Positions 22,566 to 34,187 of a stretch of DNA of 47,157 nt are shown here, piece after piece. Both the position numbers and the translations under genes were made by a program. The first letter of the stretch is position 1. The number at the start of each line of letters is the position of its first letter. A model generated the notes under the pieces. It searched no databases. It saw only the letters and a program-made list of their open reading frames with translations, and was not told the origin of the DNA. Location: positions 1,786,616-1,833,772 of the forward strand of contig BFEA01000065.1 in NCBI GenBank assembly GCA_003427395.1. Direction: 5' to 3'. Source of the stretch: Chara braunii. Lineage: Eukaryota > Streptophyta > Charophyceae > Charales > Characeae.

Positions 22566-22734
22566 TCGCTTGTCCCGCGGTCCGCAACCGATCCTATTTA
22601 CCGCCCAACTCCCTACCCCTTGTGTCTCCCTCGTAGGTCGTTGGTCTTGGCCGCACGTGCCCGCCCCCCCCCTTTGCCATAGTCGAGGCAGTCTTTTCAT
22701 AACCGTAGAATTTCCAAGAGAGGATGCAACAAGA

Positions 22735-24016
22735 AGTGTGCACACCACCCTATCCATGCACGTGGAACAACAAACTGACAATGTGAACGACACCCTACAC
22801 ATGCATATAAAACAGCAAACTAACAATGTGAACAGCACCCTACTTGTGCACATAGTACATCAAACTGACAATGGGAAGAGCACCCTACCCGTGCTCATAG
22901 AATCAACAAACTGACAATGTGAACATCATCCTACCCGTGCACATAGAACAACAAACTGACAATGTGAACAGCATCCTACCCAAGCACCTAGTATAGCAAA
23001 CTGACAATGTGAACAACACCCTACCCGTGCACATAGAACAGCAAACTGACAATGTGAACAACACCCTACCCCCGCACCTAGTACAACAATCAGACAATGT
23101 GAACACCATCCTACCCATGCACCTAGTACAGTAAACGGACAATGTGAACAGCACCCTACCCCTGCACCTAGTACAACAAACCGACAATGTGAACAACACC
23201 CTACCCCTACACCTAGCACAACAAACGGACAATGTGAACAACATCCTACTCATGCACCTAGTACAGCAAACAGACAATGTGAACAACACCCTACCCCTGC
23301 ACCTAGTACAGCAAACTGACAGTGTGCACTACACCCTACCCCTTCACCTAGTACCGCAAACTGAGAATGTGAACAACACCCTACCCCTTCACCTAGTACA
23401 GTAAACAGACAATGTGAACAACAGCCTACCCATGCACCTAGTACGGCAAACAGACAATGTGAACAACAGCCTACCCCTGCACCTAGTACAGCAAACAGAC
23501 AATGTGAACAGCAGCCTACCCATGCACCTAGTACGGCAAACAGACAATGTGAACAACACCCTACCCCTGCACCTAGTCCAGCAAACAGACAATGTGAACA
23601 ACAGCCAACCCATGCACCTAGTACAGCAAACAGACAATGTGAACAACACCCTGCCCCTGCACCTAGTACCGCAAACTGACAATGTGAACAACACCCTACC
23701 CCTGCACCTAGTACCGCAAACAGACAATGTGAACAAGACCCTACCCCTGCACCTAGTACAGCAAACAGACAATGTGAACAGCAGCCTGCCCATGCACCTA
23801 GTACGACAAACAGACAATGTGAACAGCACCCTACCCCTCCACCTAGTACAGCAAACAGACAATGTGAACAACAGCCGAACCATGCACCTAGTACGGCAAA
23901 CAGACAATGTGAACAACACCCTACCCCCACACCTTGTACAGCAATCAAACAATGTTAACAGCATCCTACCCATGCACCTAGTACGGCAAACAGACAATGT
24001 GAACAGCACCCTACCC
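22735..24016. repeat. 45-bp minisatellite, about 28 units
   Basis: The unit reads roughly GACAATGTGAACAACACCCT then ACCCCTGCACCTAGTACAGCAAACA, period 45. As 45 is divisible by three and the unit lacks stops in several frames, it yields long 15-residue-repeat ORFs on both strands. These should not be read as genes. Confidence 0.97.
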
Positions 24017-24257
24017 TAGGGGAATGCTCCCCGAGGTACCCTGGAATAAAGCGCCCGACACACACTCGTCAGGGACAGCATAGGGTCAAGATTTGAAGTA
24101 TCATATGAAGAGGACACATCACCGGGGCATCTCGAAGTGAAGGGTCACTCATACATTCGTCAAGGTTGGAGAAAGTTCAAGATGGGAAGCGCCTAATCTA
24201 CCGGAAAGTTCACAGAAGTAACCCAAGGTAAATCGCAACCCATACATTCATCAAGAT

Positions 24258-24975
24258 CAGTGAAAACTCAAAATTTGAAAGCATCCAATCAAGGGGAAAC
24301 ATCACGGAAGTTTCACAAGGTGAATCGCAACAGGTAGAGGCACTCAAAACAGTGAAAACTCAGGATTGGAAGCATTCACCCAAGGGGAAACATCACGGAA
24401 GTATCACCAAGTGGATTGCAACATGTACAAGCATCTACAACAGTGAAAACTCAAGATTGGAAGCATCTACCCAAGGAGAAACATCACGGAAGTATCACCA
24501 AGTGCATCGCAACATGTACAAGCACCTACCACAGTGAAAACTCGAGATTGGAAGCATATACCCAAGGGGAAACATCACGGAAGTATCACAAAGTGAATCG
24601 CAACATATACAAGGACCTACCACAGTGAAAACTCAAGATTGGAAGCATCTACCCAAGGGAAAACATCACGTAAGTATTACCAAGTGAATCGCAACATGTA
24701 CGAGCACCTACATCAGTGAAAATTCAAGATTTGAAGCATTTATCAAGGGGAAACATCACGGAAGTATCACCAAGTGAATCGCAATATGTACAAGCACCTA
24801 CATCAGTAAAAATTCAAGGTTGGAAGCATCTATCCAAGGGGAAACATCACGAAAGTATCACCAAGTGAGTCGCAACATGTACAAGCACCTATATCAGTGA
24901 AAATTCAAGATTGGAAGCATCTACCCAAGGGGAAACATCACGGAAGTATCTCCAAGTGAATCGCAAAATGTACAC
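24258..24975. repeat. 91-bp minisatellite, 8 units
   Basis: Starts lie near 24,260, 24,351, 24,443, 24,534, 24,625, 24,716, 24,806 and 24,897, a period of 90-92. The unit is the same as at 1-360. Copies near the minisatellite's left edge are more diverged. Confidence 0.95.
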
Positions 24976-24976
24976 C

Positions 24977-27880
24977 CTCCCAGATCAGCAAAAATCACAG
25001 TTTTAACAAGAAGAAGGAGGATGGAGGAGGGGGAGAGAAAGAAAGAAAATAACAGAAAGAGGAAGAGGGAGAAGAAGAAGAAGAAGAAGAAGAAGAAGAA
25101 GAGGAAAAAGAAGAAGAGACGAGAGAAGAAGGAGAAGAAGAATGAGAAGGGGGGGAGAGGAGGAAGAAGGAGAGGGAAACCTCCCTCCTTTTCACTCACC
25201 TCTTGCTGGTCTCTAGGCAGTGGAGCCCCAATGTTTGGTTCTAGCCTCCTGAGCGTGACTTCTCTTCCTTCCCACGTTCTCTCCTCCTTCCCTCACTTCT
25301 CTTTCTTAGCTATGGCCTGCTCCTAGCTCTAAGGTTGTGGAGTCCTCCCCCCTAAAAGCGCTAAGGGGACCCCTGTCTCAGCCTCTCCTCCTACCTCACA
25401 GCCTGAGGGCTATGGCGGATCACTCTCCTTGCTCCCTCCCAGCCTCTAGATCTCCTTCCTCAGTCCTACCACCATAGCCAGGCTACAGGCTAGCTCCGGC
25501 CCTCACTTTCTTGCTTCTCTCCCACTTGGACTCTCTTCTGCACTCATTTCGGCAGCATGGGCACCTCTCATGCTCAAATGAGAGTGGCGGCCTACACCTC
25601 CAGCTTATGTAGGCTGGAATATGTGCACCGCCCAACCTCTAGGCTCCTCTAAGTGCCTCTAGGAGGCGGGAGGTACCCCAAGGGCCAAATTTCCGGTTTT
25701 GGCCTAGCAGGAGGTACCTGGGCCTCATTTTGGCCAGGTACATGTAGTCCGGGAGGCCGGTACCTCCTCGGACTACCCCTTGGCCTACCCCAACCTCTTC
25801 TTACTTCAAAAAGTGCTTCCTTTTGGGGTACCCATCCCCAAAATGCAGCCTTAACTGAAAATTGAGGGTTCATCTTTTTCTTAGTCGAGGCCTCTTTTGA
25901 GTAGGCCGTTGCATTTTTCAAGTGGCGGCTCCAATCTCAGCCTTGGACCTGGCTGAGATCCATCGTCCTCATCATTCTGAGTCACTCCCAAGCTCCCCTT
26001 GCCCCAAATTTGAGCCTTCACTTCAATTTTCAACTTTTTTTTTATGTACCTGGCCCAAATCTTGGGCCAAATTCGCAGTTTTGTCTTGTTCCTCCTCTTG
26101 TTTTCCCTCCCATTTGCTGCCAACTCATTCCGGAGCTAGCCGTTTTGTGTCAGCCCACAAAAAACGGCTAGATTTCCTCCTCCGCAAGATCAGATCTCAG
26201 ATCTAAAGCCCAAAAATGAGCCGGCGAACTCACATCAGCATTTTTCCTTATTTTTATTGTTTTAATTCAGATATTGCAGAGATAATGCCCCAAGGGCCTT
26301 ATCTCTGCAATCCGGACTGCACTCCTAGGATCTAGGAGGGATGAGGTCACCATTGGGACCTGCCCATCCCTACTGCTGCAGTCCCAACTTGGCGGCACTT
26401 TTTCCTCCACTTCTTCCTCCTCCTTTGTCTCATTCTCCCCCTTTTCTCTCCCCTCTTTTTCTCATTACTGTTGGGACAAGTGCCCAACAACTATTTCTTC
26501 TCTTTCTGGTTGTTGGACCTTTCCCAAGGTCTGATTTTGCAGCCGGCATATGGCCGTTACACCCCGGACTGCAGTAATGGCACCCCCAAGGTCCAAGGGG
26601 GCTCCTTTTTGCTGTCGCCGCCTCCAGTTTCGATACCCCCTTGCTCCGATTTTCTCCGACCAACTTTTTCTCCACGTGGAGCCCTCGGTACTCCGTTTTT
26701 CTTGGTTTGGCTGGTCCGGAATAACCCGGACTGCTGGTCGGACCCCTCATTACTACTATCCCCTCCATCTTTTTCCTCTCGGCACTTCCTGCCGGCGCTT
26801 GCCGCAGCGACACTTATCATTTTCATCCGGACCCCTGGCCCGGAAGGTCCTGTCCTCCTGATGTTATGTTATTTTATTTTTATCGTTGTCGTTGCATCTG
26901 ATCCAGGGCCCTCCCCTTAGATTGCCCCAGGTGTTTTCTGTCTTTCCCGTCACATGCCCGTCTCCCTCACTCCGTTGACAATTTCTGTCAGCGCCCGACT
27001 TCCCCTCCTTTTCGTGCTGCTTCTAGTCCCTCCTCTTCGTCCGGCGTCACCCTGGGTGATGACCCGCTCGCGCGTGTCCCTCTCTCGGCCGGTTGCCAAC
27101 TATCCTGCTGACGGTCCCGACCTTCGGCCCCCGTCCGCGGCTCCTGACGCTTTTATCCCATCNATACCTACCNTGCTAGCGGTTCCGCTGGCGCNGCCAT
27201 CCTGCCTAGGCCCACGTGNTTCCCGACACTTTGGTCCGCCCGCGCTTCGTCTTTCCCTTGGTNTTACGTGGTTNCTGGTACTTCGCTCTACTGATACCAC
27301 GCCGCTGCTAGGTCCCGCGTGGTTCCTGGCACCTAGTCCTGCCGGCACCGCACTTCTTCTTAGTCCTGGTGGTCCCAGGCACTTTGTCCCGCTTATACCA
27401 TATCTTCCTTCGGTGCTCCTGGTGTCCTTCCACCTTACGGCGATCTCCGCTCCCTGCTCCTATTGCGTTCCGCACGCTGTTCCACTCCGGGTGCTGGTTC
27501 CTGCCTGTCCTACGGTCTCCTTGGCCCCCCTGCCGTCACGTCACGCCAGCGCCTTGCGCCCTGTCCCTTCCGACTTTCTCCCTTCCCTCGTTGCGCACCT
27601 CTTACGTTGTTACCAACTTCCCGGCGGCCCTCCTTTGTCCTTGGGGAAAGTGTCGCCCTTGCTATTCTCTCACAGTCCTTTGCTGCTTCCTACTTAGACA
27701 ATTCATTTTTCTAGTTTGGCGGTCCTGACGACTCCGGGTAGCCTCTAGCCTCTTACTATCTGTGCCCATGCTTCCGATCTTTCCAGCATTCCTGCCCTCG
27801 GTTTTTTCTGTCGTGCACAAATTGGCCATATACAGTCTCTCGAGTGACGGGAAGTCATTCGGGACTCACCAGTCCCGACA
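24977..27880 (-). repeat. Long direct repeat of 361-3,284
   Basis: It aligns with the left LTR over its whole length. From about 26,670 to 27,800 the two copies appear identical, including six single N bases at the same offsets, while the rest shows scattered differences. Confidence 0.95.
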
Positions 27881-28325
27881 ACGGCCAAGCGACAATTTTC
27901 CTGTGTCGCAGTCGGTTGTTGTGCCCCTCAACAGGTGGCACCTGAGCACACACGTACGCGTCTCTGAAAAAAATGGGGAAGCCACCACCTAAGTATACCA
28001 TGTTCAGCGGTACCGCCGCTGGTCCGGTCTCCAGGTGCAATACTCCCGTTAGCGGCGCTGGTTTCTAGGCCCGTAGCAGAAAAACATAGGCTGGATGGAC
28101 ACCCTCTGGTCTAGATCTGAATCTCGCCAAAGTGCATACTGACGCCACTTAGGCTGTTGGTACCGACATTCAGGCCCGGTAATGCTACAGCGGACACAGT
28201 TTTCTCGACAGGCTATCCCACTACAGGCCCATTCCTACAGATGTGGGCACAATAGAACGCTGCTTGGTCTAGGTCCAAGTCTAGCTAGTACGCACTCAAC
28301 TACGGCTTAGGACCGCTTTTATTGA
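27881..28325. other. Flanking DNA, no feature recognised
   Basis: About 440 bp next to the 5' LTR. I see no ORF of note and no match to an RNA gene that I can support. Confidence 0.4.
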
Positions 28326-28520
28326 GTCATTTTATTTATTTATTTATTTATTTTTATTTTTATTTTCAGTAGGAGTTGGGCGAACCCTCCTGAAGAAAAT
28401 CAGCGGTAGGCTTCACCAATCCTACTATGAATAATTAACGTCGTTGAACCCTGTAAAAACCATACCTTAAATCGCGGTCAGGTTTAAATAATAATAATAA
28501 TAAGCAATAATAAAATTAAA
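28326..28520. repeat. ATTT-type and AAT-type microsatellites
   Basis: A (TTTA)n-like tract lies at 28,328-28,371 and an (ATA/AAT)n tract at about 28,485-28,510. The intervening DNA has no ORF. Confidence 0.85.
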
Positions 28521-29320
28521 AGAATGGGGTTAGACCGGTTACTTCCACAGAGCGTGTCAGCCCACCAAACTGGTGTGGCAAACTGACACACCGCGGAGGG
28601 CCTGAATGTCGGGCCCTCCGACACCGCGTGCAACAACCGTCGTGTATATGGCCCCGTCAGCGTGGACGAAAAAAAAAAATGTTCGTCATTGACCCCCTCG
28701 TTGTATCCCCGTTGAAATCGTTGAACGACCGTTGAAAGGCCGCTGAACGGATTCAACTTCGTGATTGTCCATTGAATCCTTGTTAAACGACGTCGCCATT
28801 CCACAGGAAATCGAACAACGGGGGCCGCGCTCGCGGGTGCGAGCACATCGCCGTAAATGTTGGGGGCGCTGAAGGTTGACAAAAAAAAAAAAAAAACCGC
28901 TCCGCGGCCTACGCCTTCTGCCCGGTCCGACCACATGCACCGCCATTACTGAACTCACCCTCCCCGCCCAACCAGCCTACCCCCGCATCGCCGAAGCAAC
29001 TGCGCCTCACTGAACCCCGGAACCCTACCACAAACCTCCACCACTCCGCAGCCCTGGACGTTCAGGGACCGACAGCCCCACCGTACCGAAGTACTCGAAC
29101 CCCTCCGCCACCCCGCAACCTCTAGTGCCACCGGCCCTCCCCCGCATCCCCAAGTCTGCCACAACGAAAACCCCCCAACCCCCCCCCCCCCCCCCTCCCC
29201 CCTCCCCCCAACCCCCCAGCCTCCACCACTCCACAACCTTATGTTTTATAGTTTATTTATTTATTTACTTTTTTATTGCATGATTGAGTGATTGTTGGGG
29301 GAGGGGTGGTCACAAACATA
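28521..29320. other. Non-coding mosaic with C-rich tract
   Basis: It holds a short inverted repeat (GGAGGGCC..GGGCCCTCC, 28,594-28,620), a stretch rich in GTTGAA words (28,700-28,795), two A-runs and a poly-C tract at about 29,175-29,218. Minus-strand Gly/Trp-rich frames reflect the C-rich composition. Confidence 0.55.
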
Positions 29321-29322
29321 AA

Positions 29323-29366
<44 letters not shown>
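29321..29366. repeat. (CA)n microsatellite
   Basis: About 20 CA dinucleotides in a row. Confidence 0.97.
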
Positions 29367-29367
<1 letters not shown>

Positions 29368-30023
29368 GAATAAACGCACAGAAGAACATAGAAGTACAAT
29401 GAAAACAAAGTAGTACTGAAATGTCATACAAAAGTCATGCCGAAATCGCATATACGAGTCCAATATGAAATACATGTCGCATGATACAATGTGTCGTTGA
29501 CACTCATACTGAGTCATACGGAGTCGTACAGCGATGGGATGCAGTCTTCACTGCCAACTAACAAATCTGAAAAGAAAACCCTAACAAACATCTACGTAAT
29601 ACGAGTCGGAATGAAATCCCACCTCGAACATAAACCCAGTAACTAAAAAACAATATGAAAACGCCGTACATAAACCAAAAACGTAAAAAAAAAAAACTCT
29701 CGACGACATTACCTGCATACTAAAGTCTATGAACTGATCATAAGTGCCTAAAACCTAACTATATGTACATCGTCCTAAACAATGTACAAAAATGTCAGAA
29801 CGCTGAGCACAAACAACGTAAAGGCGACGTGGGAGGGGAATGAAGATGTCGATACCGTCGACCTCCCTTTCCCTTGGACCGAGGGAATGAAGGCATCACA
29901 CATATTTTCGAGTTCAGCGGTAACATGATCCTTCATCCCATGGTCTCCGCCACGCCCGGTGTTTTCGTGTGGGGAAACCTTGGGCTTTGGATCAAGGCAA
30001 CGCCGAAACGAGCACACGCCACC
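29367..30023. other. AT-richer DNA without a supported gene
   Basis: A minus-strand frame of 87 codons (30,038-29,775) crosses the border of the 79-bp inverted repeat but has no recognisable motif. Nothing else is supportable. Confidence 0.4.
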
Positions 30024-30102
30024 GACGCGACGGTCCACTCATCTCCGCGCAACGGAGTCTAGCGGATTCATTAGACATCTTAGTGTTTCTGGACTGCGGC
30101 GG
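30024..30102 (+). repeat. Left member of a 79-bp inverted repeat pair
   Basis: It starts GACGCGACGGTCCAC and ends CTGGACTGCGGCGG. It matches the reverse complement of 36,463-36,541 at 77 of 79 positions. The two face inward 6.5 kb apart, like terminal inverted repeats. Confidence 0.85.
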
Positions 30103-30295
30103 GCCGCAAAGTCGCTCTGTGCAGTCTGTCCTTAGCGACGGATCAGGAGGTCCACCAAGCCCGGTACCACATGGCGATGAAACACTCCCTCGCCCAGGCG
30201 CGGTTGCAACGGATGACCCTCACCTCCTCGTTTCTCGCCGCCTTGGAGGGGACGGGTCGTCAACATCATCGCGTCATCTACTACAGCCACATCGT

Positions 30296-30548
30296 CTACC
30301 AGAACCACGCTGCGGTGGAGATGAGTTCGTCGTCGTCGTAGTTGTCGTCTTCTCCGATGTCGCTCTCTTCCTTTTCACTGTCCTCCTCGTTCCGGTGCTC
30401 CTCATCCTCCTATGGGGCCTCCTCACGTGCCGGCTCCATCTCGGGATCGTCCTCCACCGCGGCCACAGGGTCGCCCCCCATCCTCACCCGAACAACCCTA
30501 ACACTCACCTGAGTCACCTCTGCAACTTCTTTTCACGACATGAACCGC
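30296..30548 (-). pseudogene. Fragment of an acidic protein tail
   Basis: On the minus strand a frame rich in Asp/Glu (DPVAAVEDDPEMEPAREEAP, a stop, then a second acidic run ending DDELISTA) reads toward the left inverted repeat. Acidic C-terminal tails of this kind occur in some transposase-associated proteins, but I cannot name a family. Valine-rich plus-strand frames here are its shadow. Confidence 0.35.
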
Positions 30549-30789
30549 GCGGCATCCCCAACCCCTCGGCTCCAGAAGACTCCCCCAATGCGGGACCCCC
30601 CACCGCAGGGATGAGACGCGCACGAGCTGCTCCGCTCCTGCGAGGAGTCTGGTCACACAAAACACATGATGCTGCTACCAAAGCGGCCTATAAGGTAGAC
30701 CCGGCCTCTCCACCCCCACGAACATGTCGATGCTGAGATACTGCCGCCATGACCTCCCTCGGCCCACCCCTCTCGGTTACAGCCCCACC

Positions 30790-31390
30790 CAAACCACAAG
30801 CGTTATCGGGTAGTTGAAAATTCAGGAATGAAAATTCTGAAGTGAGAGTTTTTGGCAGTCTGAAATTTTTGAATGGTCCTGAAGTGGTGAAAGGTCTGAA
30901 GACCTTGAAAACCACATATTTAGGCAGGCTGCATCCTCAAGTGGTGAAGGGTGTCCTGAAGTGGTCAAGTAACAGTTTTTGGCAGTTTGAAAATCCTCAA
31001 TGGTCCTGAAGTGGTGAAATGTCCGAAGACCATATAAGCCACCCTTCATCACTTGAGGATGTAACCTGCCTAAACATGTGGTTTTCAGGGTCTTCGGAGC
31101 TTTCACCACTTTAGGACCATTCAAGATTTTCAGACCTGAATGGTCCTGAAGTGGCGAAAGGACCGAAAACCTTGAAAACCACCTGTTTAGGCAAGCTGCA
31201 TCCTCAACTGGTGAAGACACTCGCGGTTAACGACCACCTAAAATTTCAGAATGAAAGATTCTGAAGTGGTCTGAAACCACTGAAATGGCCTGAAGACACT
31301 TCAGGTCATTTCAGAAGTTTCGGGTGGTTTGCAAGATAAGTTTTATGTTTTTTGTTTTTTTTCTGCCTGTTCTTTTCAACCATTTCAGAT
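30790..31390. repeat. Inverted and direct repeats of a CTGAAGTGGTGAAAG family
   Basis: The motifs TGGTCCTGAAGTGGTGAAA and GCATCCTCAAGTGGTGAAGG occur in both orientations. For example, 31,080-31,130 pairs with about 31,138-31,186, and 30,930-30,950 pairs with 31,036-31,058. The stretch can fold into long stems. No ORF is supported. Confidence 0.7.
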
Positions 31391-31404
31391 CAGTACAGAG
31401 ATTT

Positions 31405-32010
31405 CAGGTGGGGACCCGAAATCGCTGAAGTGGCTGAAGCTTCTGAATGGGGTTTCAGGTACCCCCATCCAAATGGTTGGATGGGGGTTACTTGAAACCC
31501 CTTTCAGAAACTTCAGCCACTTCAGGTTATTTAAGGAATTTCAGGTGGGGACCTGAAACCGTTGAAGTGATTGAAGCTTCTTAAATAGGTTTAAGGTACC
31601 CCTATCCAAATGGTTGGATGAGGGTACCTGAAACCCCTTTCAGAAGTTTCGGACTTCAGGTCATTTCAAGAATTCCAGGTGGGGACTTGAAACTGTTGAA
31701 GTGGCTGAAGCTTCTGAAAGGGGTTTCATGTACCCGCATCCTACCATTTGGATGGGAGTACCTAAAACACATTTCAGAAGCTTCAACCACTTCAGGTCAT
31801 TTCATGAATTTCAAGTGGGGACCTGAAACCGCTGAGTGGCTGAAGCTTCTGAAAGGGGTTTCAGGTACCCCCATCCAAATGGTTGGATGGGGGTTTTGAA
31901 GCTTCAGTCACTTCAGGTCATTTCAGGAATTTCAGGTGGAGACCTGAAATCGCTGACGTGGCCGAAGCTTCTAAAAGGGGTTTCAGGTACCCCCATCCAC
32001 CCAGTTGCAA
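31405..32010. repeat. Tandem array of about 134-bp units, each a near-perfect hairpin
   Basis: Units begin CAGGTGGGGACC-like at 31,405, 31,542, 31,676, 31,812 and 31,933. In the first, an arm of about 46 bp (31,427-31,472) pairs with 31,477-31,523 around a four-base loop with only a few mismatches. Later units keep the two arms and loop (ATCCAAATGGTTGGAT at the centre). Confidence 0.9.
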
Positions 32011-32204
32011 TGGATCTGTAGGCACTCTGAAAGTGGTATATCAACTGGATGTGGCTGAACGGCCTAAAGGCGGTTTCAGGTACCCCATGTATAGATGCAC
32101 ACACAATTTGAAAGTGGAGTAGTAACCTGAAGCGGCTGAACTGCCTGGAACAGAGACCTGAAAATATATGCACCCGTTAACCATTTCTCGGTGAAGAGTG
32201 GTTT

Positions 32205-33189
32205 TCATGGTTTTGAAGTGGTGATGAAAAATATGACTGTTGTTAACCTTCTCTCACCCAAACCTGACAGGCGTCGTGCAGTGTGCACTGTGACCCAACG
32301 TGTGGAGTCGAGGTTGATATTCGTCCTTCCGAATAGCGACGTGTCAAGAGGGAGGCTCCCTACGGCCGTCGTGTCACGAACCCTGGGTCTGGCGCGTGGA
32401 TGGTGAGCGGGGGGCGGACGTACTGGTGTCAAGGGGGAATCGCTGTGACGTGGTCTCGGAGGAGGAGGCGGCATGAGTGGTCTGCTAGTATCGGTGTCCT
32501 CCTGCCGTGTGACGTCACACACAACAGCCCGTGCGAGCTCCGCCAAATCCAATGGGCAAGCTGTATCCTGAGGAGCTCGCCGCCCACTAACCGGTGTCTG
32601 AAGCGCTGGCTCAGATCCTAAATCCACGACTATGACCGGTGTTACCTGAACAGACACCACCTCCCCAGGACCTGACCCCTGTACACACGGTTGAACTGAC
32701 CGCATCATCGTCGTCAGTTGAAGGCCAGTGAACCGTACCAACGAACCGCTACCTCCGGGGATATCTGCATCGGGTGCATCCTCACTCTCCTCCTGAGGCT
32801 GCTCTCGAACCTCCTTGCACCCCTGCTGAAGCGTCTCTCTCTCTCCTGGAGTGTCTTGCAAATGCCTGCTCGATCTCCTCTGTGAAGTAGTCGGCAACCG
32901 CTAGGGCACGCGCCGTATCCTCTCTCTCTGCGTGACGAGGGCTGGGAGGATCCCCCAAAGACATCTCCATGAAATCCCGCATCCCCATCCCTGACGACCC
33001 TCTCTGTCCTAATGGCGATACCCCCAATGCCCTCCTCGTGCCCGGGGTCGAACCCGCTAGTGCGGGACCCATCTCGTCATCTACGAAACGCTGAACGATC
33101 AGGTAAAGGTGGTCGCCCCCCCTTCCTCTACCATGGGTGACGTCCCCCCCTACCATGCCCCTCCTCTCCCTCAACCAACACAGCAGCAT
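32205..33189 (-). pseudogene. Unidentified minus-strand ORF, frameshifted
   Basis: Two overlapping frames (33,189-32,782 and 32,897-32,205) appear to be one reading frame broken near a GAGAGAGAG run at about 32,835: both pass through comparable sequence around it, and each looks protein-like on only one side. The upstream part contains an EEIEQAFARHSRRER-like helix. The downstream part is Ser/Pro/Arg-rich with a poly-Pro run (MPPPPPPRPRH). I do not recognise a family. Its position inside the 79-bp inverted repeats and its direction (toward the left repeat) would allow it to be part of a transposon gene, but this is inference. Confidence 0.4.
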
Positions 33190-33199
33190 CTGCCTTCAC

Positions 33200-33364
33200 C
33201 ACGTCCTCCTCCATCTCAATCTGCGCATCACAATCATCTACCTCTGCCACGCCCTTCTCTCTCTCAACCTGCGTCCTCACCACGTCGTCCTCTCTCAACC
33301 TCCGACGGCAGAACGTCGTGTACTCTCTCAACCTGCGCACCATCATCTACCTCTGCCACGCCAC

Positions 33365-33365
<1 letters not shown>
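33200..33365. repeat. Short imperfect repeats of CTCTCTCAACCTGCG
   Basis: The words CTCTCTCAACCTSCG and CATCTACCTCTGCCACGC recur at uneven spacing before the GT microsatellite. Confidence 0.6.
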
Positions 33366-33396
<31 letters not shown>

Positions 33397-34053
33397 AATG
33401 TGTGTGTGTGTGTGTGNNNNNNNNNNNNNNNNNNNNNNNNNNNNNNNNNNNNNNNNNNNNNNNNNNNNNNNNNNNNNNNNNNNNNNNNNNNNNNNNNNNN
33501 NNNNNNNNNNNNNNNNNNNNNNNNNNNNNNNNNNNNNNNNNNNNNNNNNNNNNNNNNNNNNNNNNNNNNNNNNNNNNNNNNNNNNNNNNNNNNNNNNNNN
33601 NNNNNNNNNNNNNNNNNNNNNNNNNNNNNNNNNNNNNNNNNNNNNNNNNNNNNNNNNNNNNNNNNNNNNNNNNNNNNNNNNNNNNNNNNNNNNNNNNNNN
33701 NNNNNNNNNNNNNNNNNNNNNNNNNNNNNNNNNNNNNNNNNNNNNNNNNNNNNNNNNNNNNNNNNNNNNNNNNNNNNNNNNNNNNNNNNNNNNNNNNNNN
33801 NNNNNNNNNNNNNNNNNNNNNNNNNNNNNNNNNNNNNNNNNNNNNNNNNNNNNNNNNNNNNNNNNNNNNNNNNNNNNNNNNNNNNNNNNNNNNNNNNNNN
33901 NNNNNNNNNNNNNNNNNNNNNNNNNNNNNNNNNNNNNNNNNNNNNNNNNNNNNNNNNNNNNNNNNNNNNNNNNNNNNNNNNNNNNNNNNNNNNNNNNNNN
34001 NNNNNNNNNNNNNNNNNNNNNNNNNNNNNNNNNNNNNNNNNNNNNNNNNNNNN

Positions 34054-34138
<85 letters not shown>
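33366..34138. repeat. (GT)n and (GA)n microsatellites around a 637-base gap
   Basis: GT and GA tracts (33,366-33,416), N from 33,417 to 34,053, then GA to 34,138. Frames running through the Ns are meaningless. Confidence 0.98.
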
Positions 34139-34147
<9 letters not shown>

Positions 34148-34187
34148 GGGTGGGGGGAGGTTTGATGGGCGCCTCCCCCCCACCCCC

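Larger units (their letters stand above)
20087..27880 (-). mobile_element. 5' LTR of the giant element (inner border tentative)
   Basis: The right border (27,880, minus-strand start TGTCGGGA) is firm from comparison with the left copy at 3,284. The part 24,258-27,880 is shared with the visible left LTR. The inner border is inferred from a candidate primer-binding site. If correct, the LTR is about 7.8 kb and contains a GA microsatellite with a gap and three minisatellites. The region 27,881-27,885 (ACGGC) would be the target-site flank; its partner is outside the window. Confidence 0.5.

Noticed and set aside
22903-24019. Cys-rich or HLVQQTD-repeat proteins
   Set aside because: They are translations of a 45-bp minisatellite, open in several frames on both strands.
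21605-24975. CRISPR-like arrays
   Set aside because: Units are contiguous tandem repeats without unique spacers, in a eukaryotic setting with no cas genes.
29969-30736. 255-codon plus-strand ORF with a poly-Val stretch
   Set aside because: Its composition is the antisense of an acidic (GAC/GAA-rich) minus-strand segment, and it crosses the inverted repeat.
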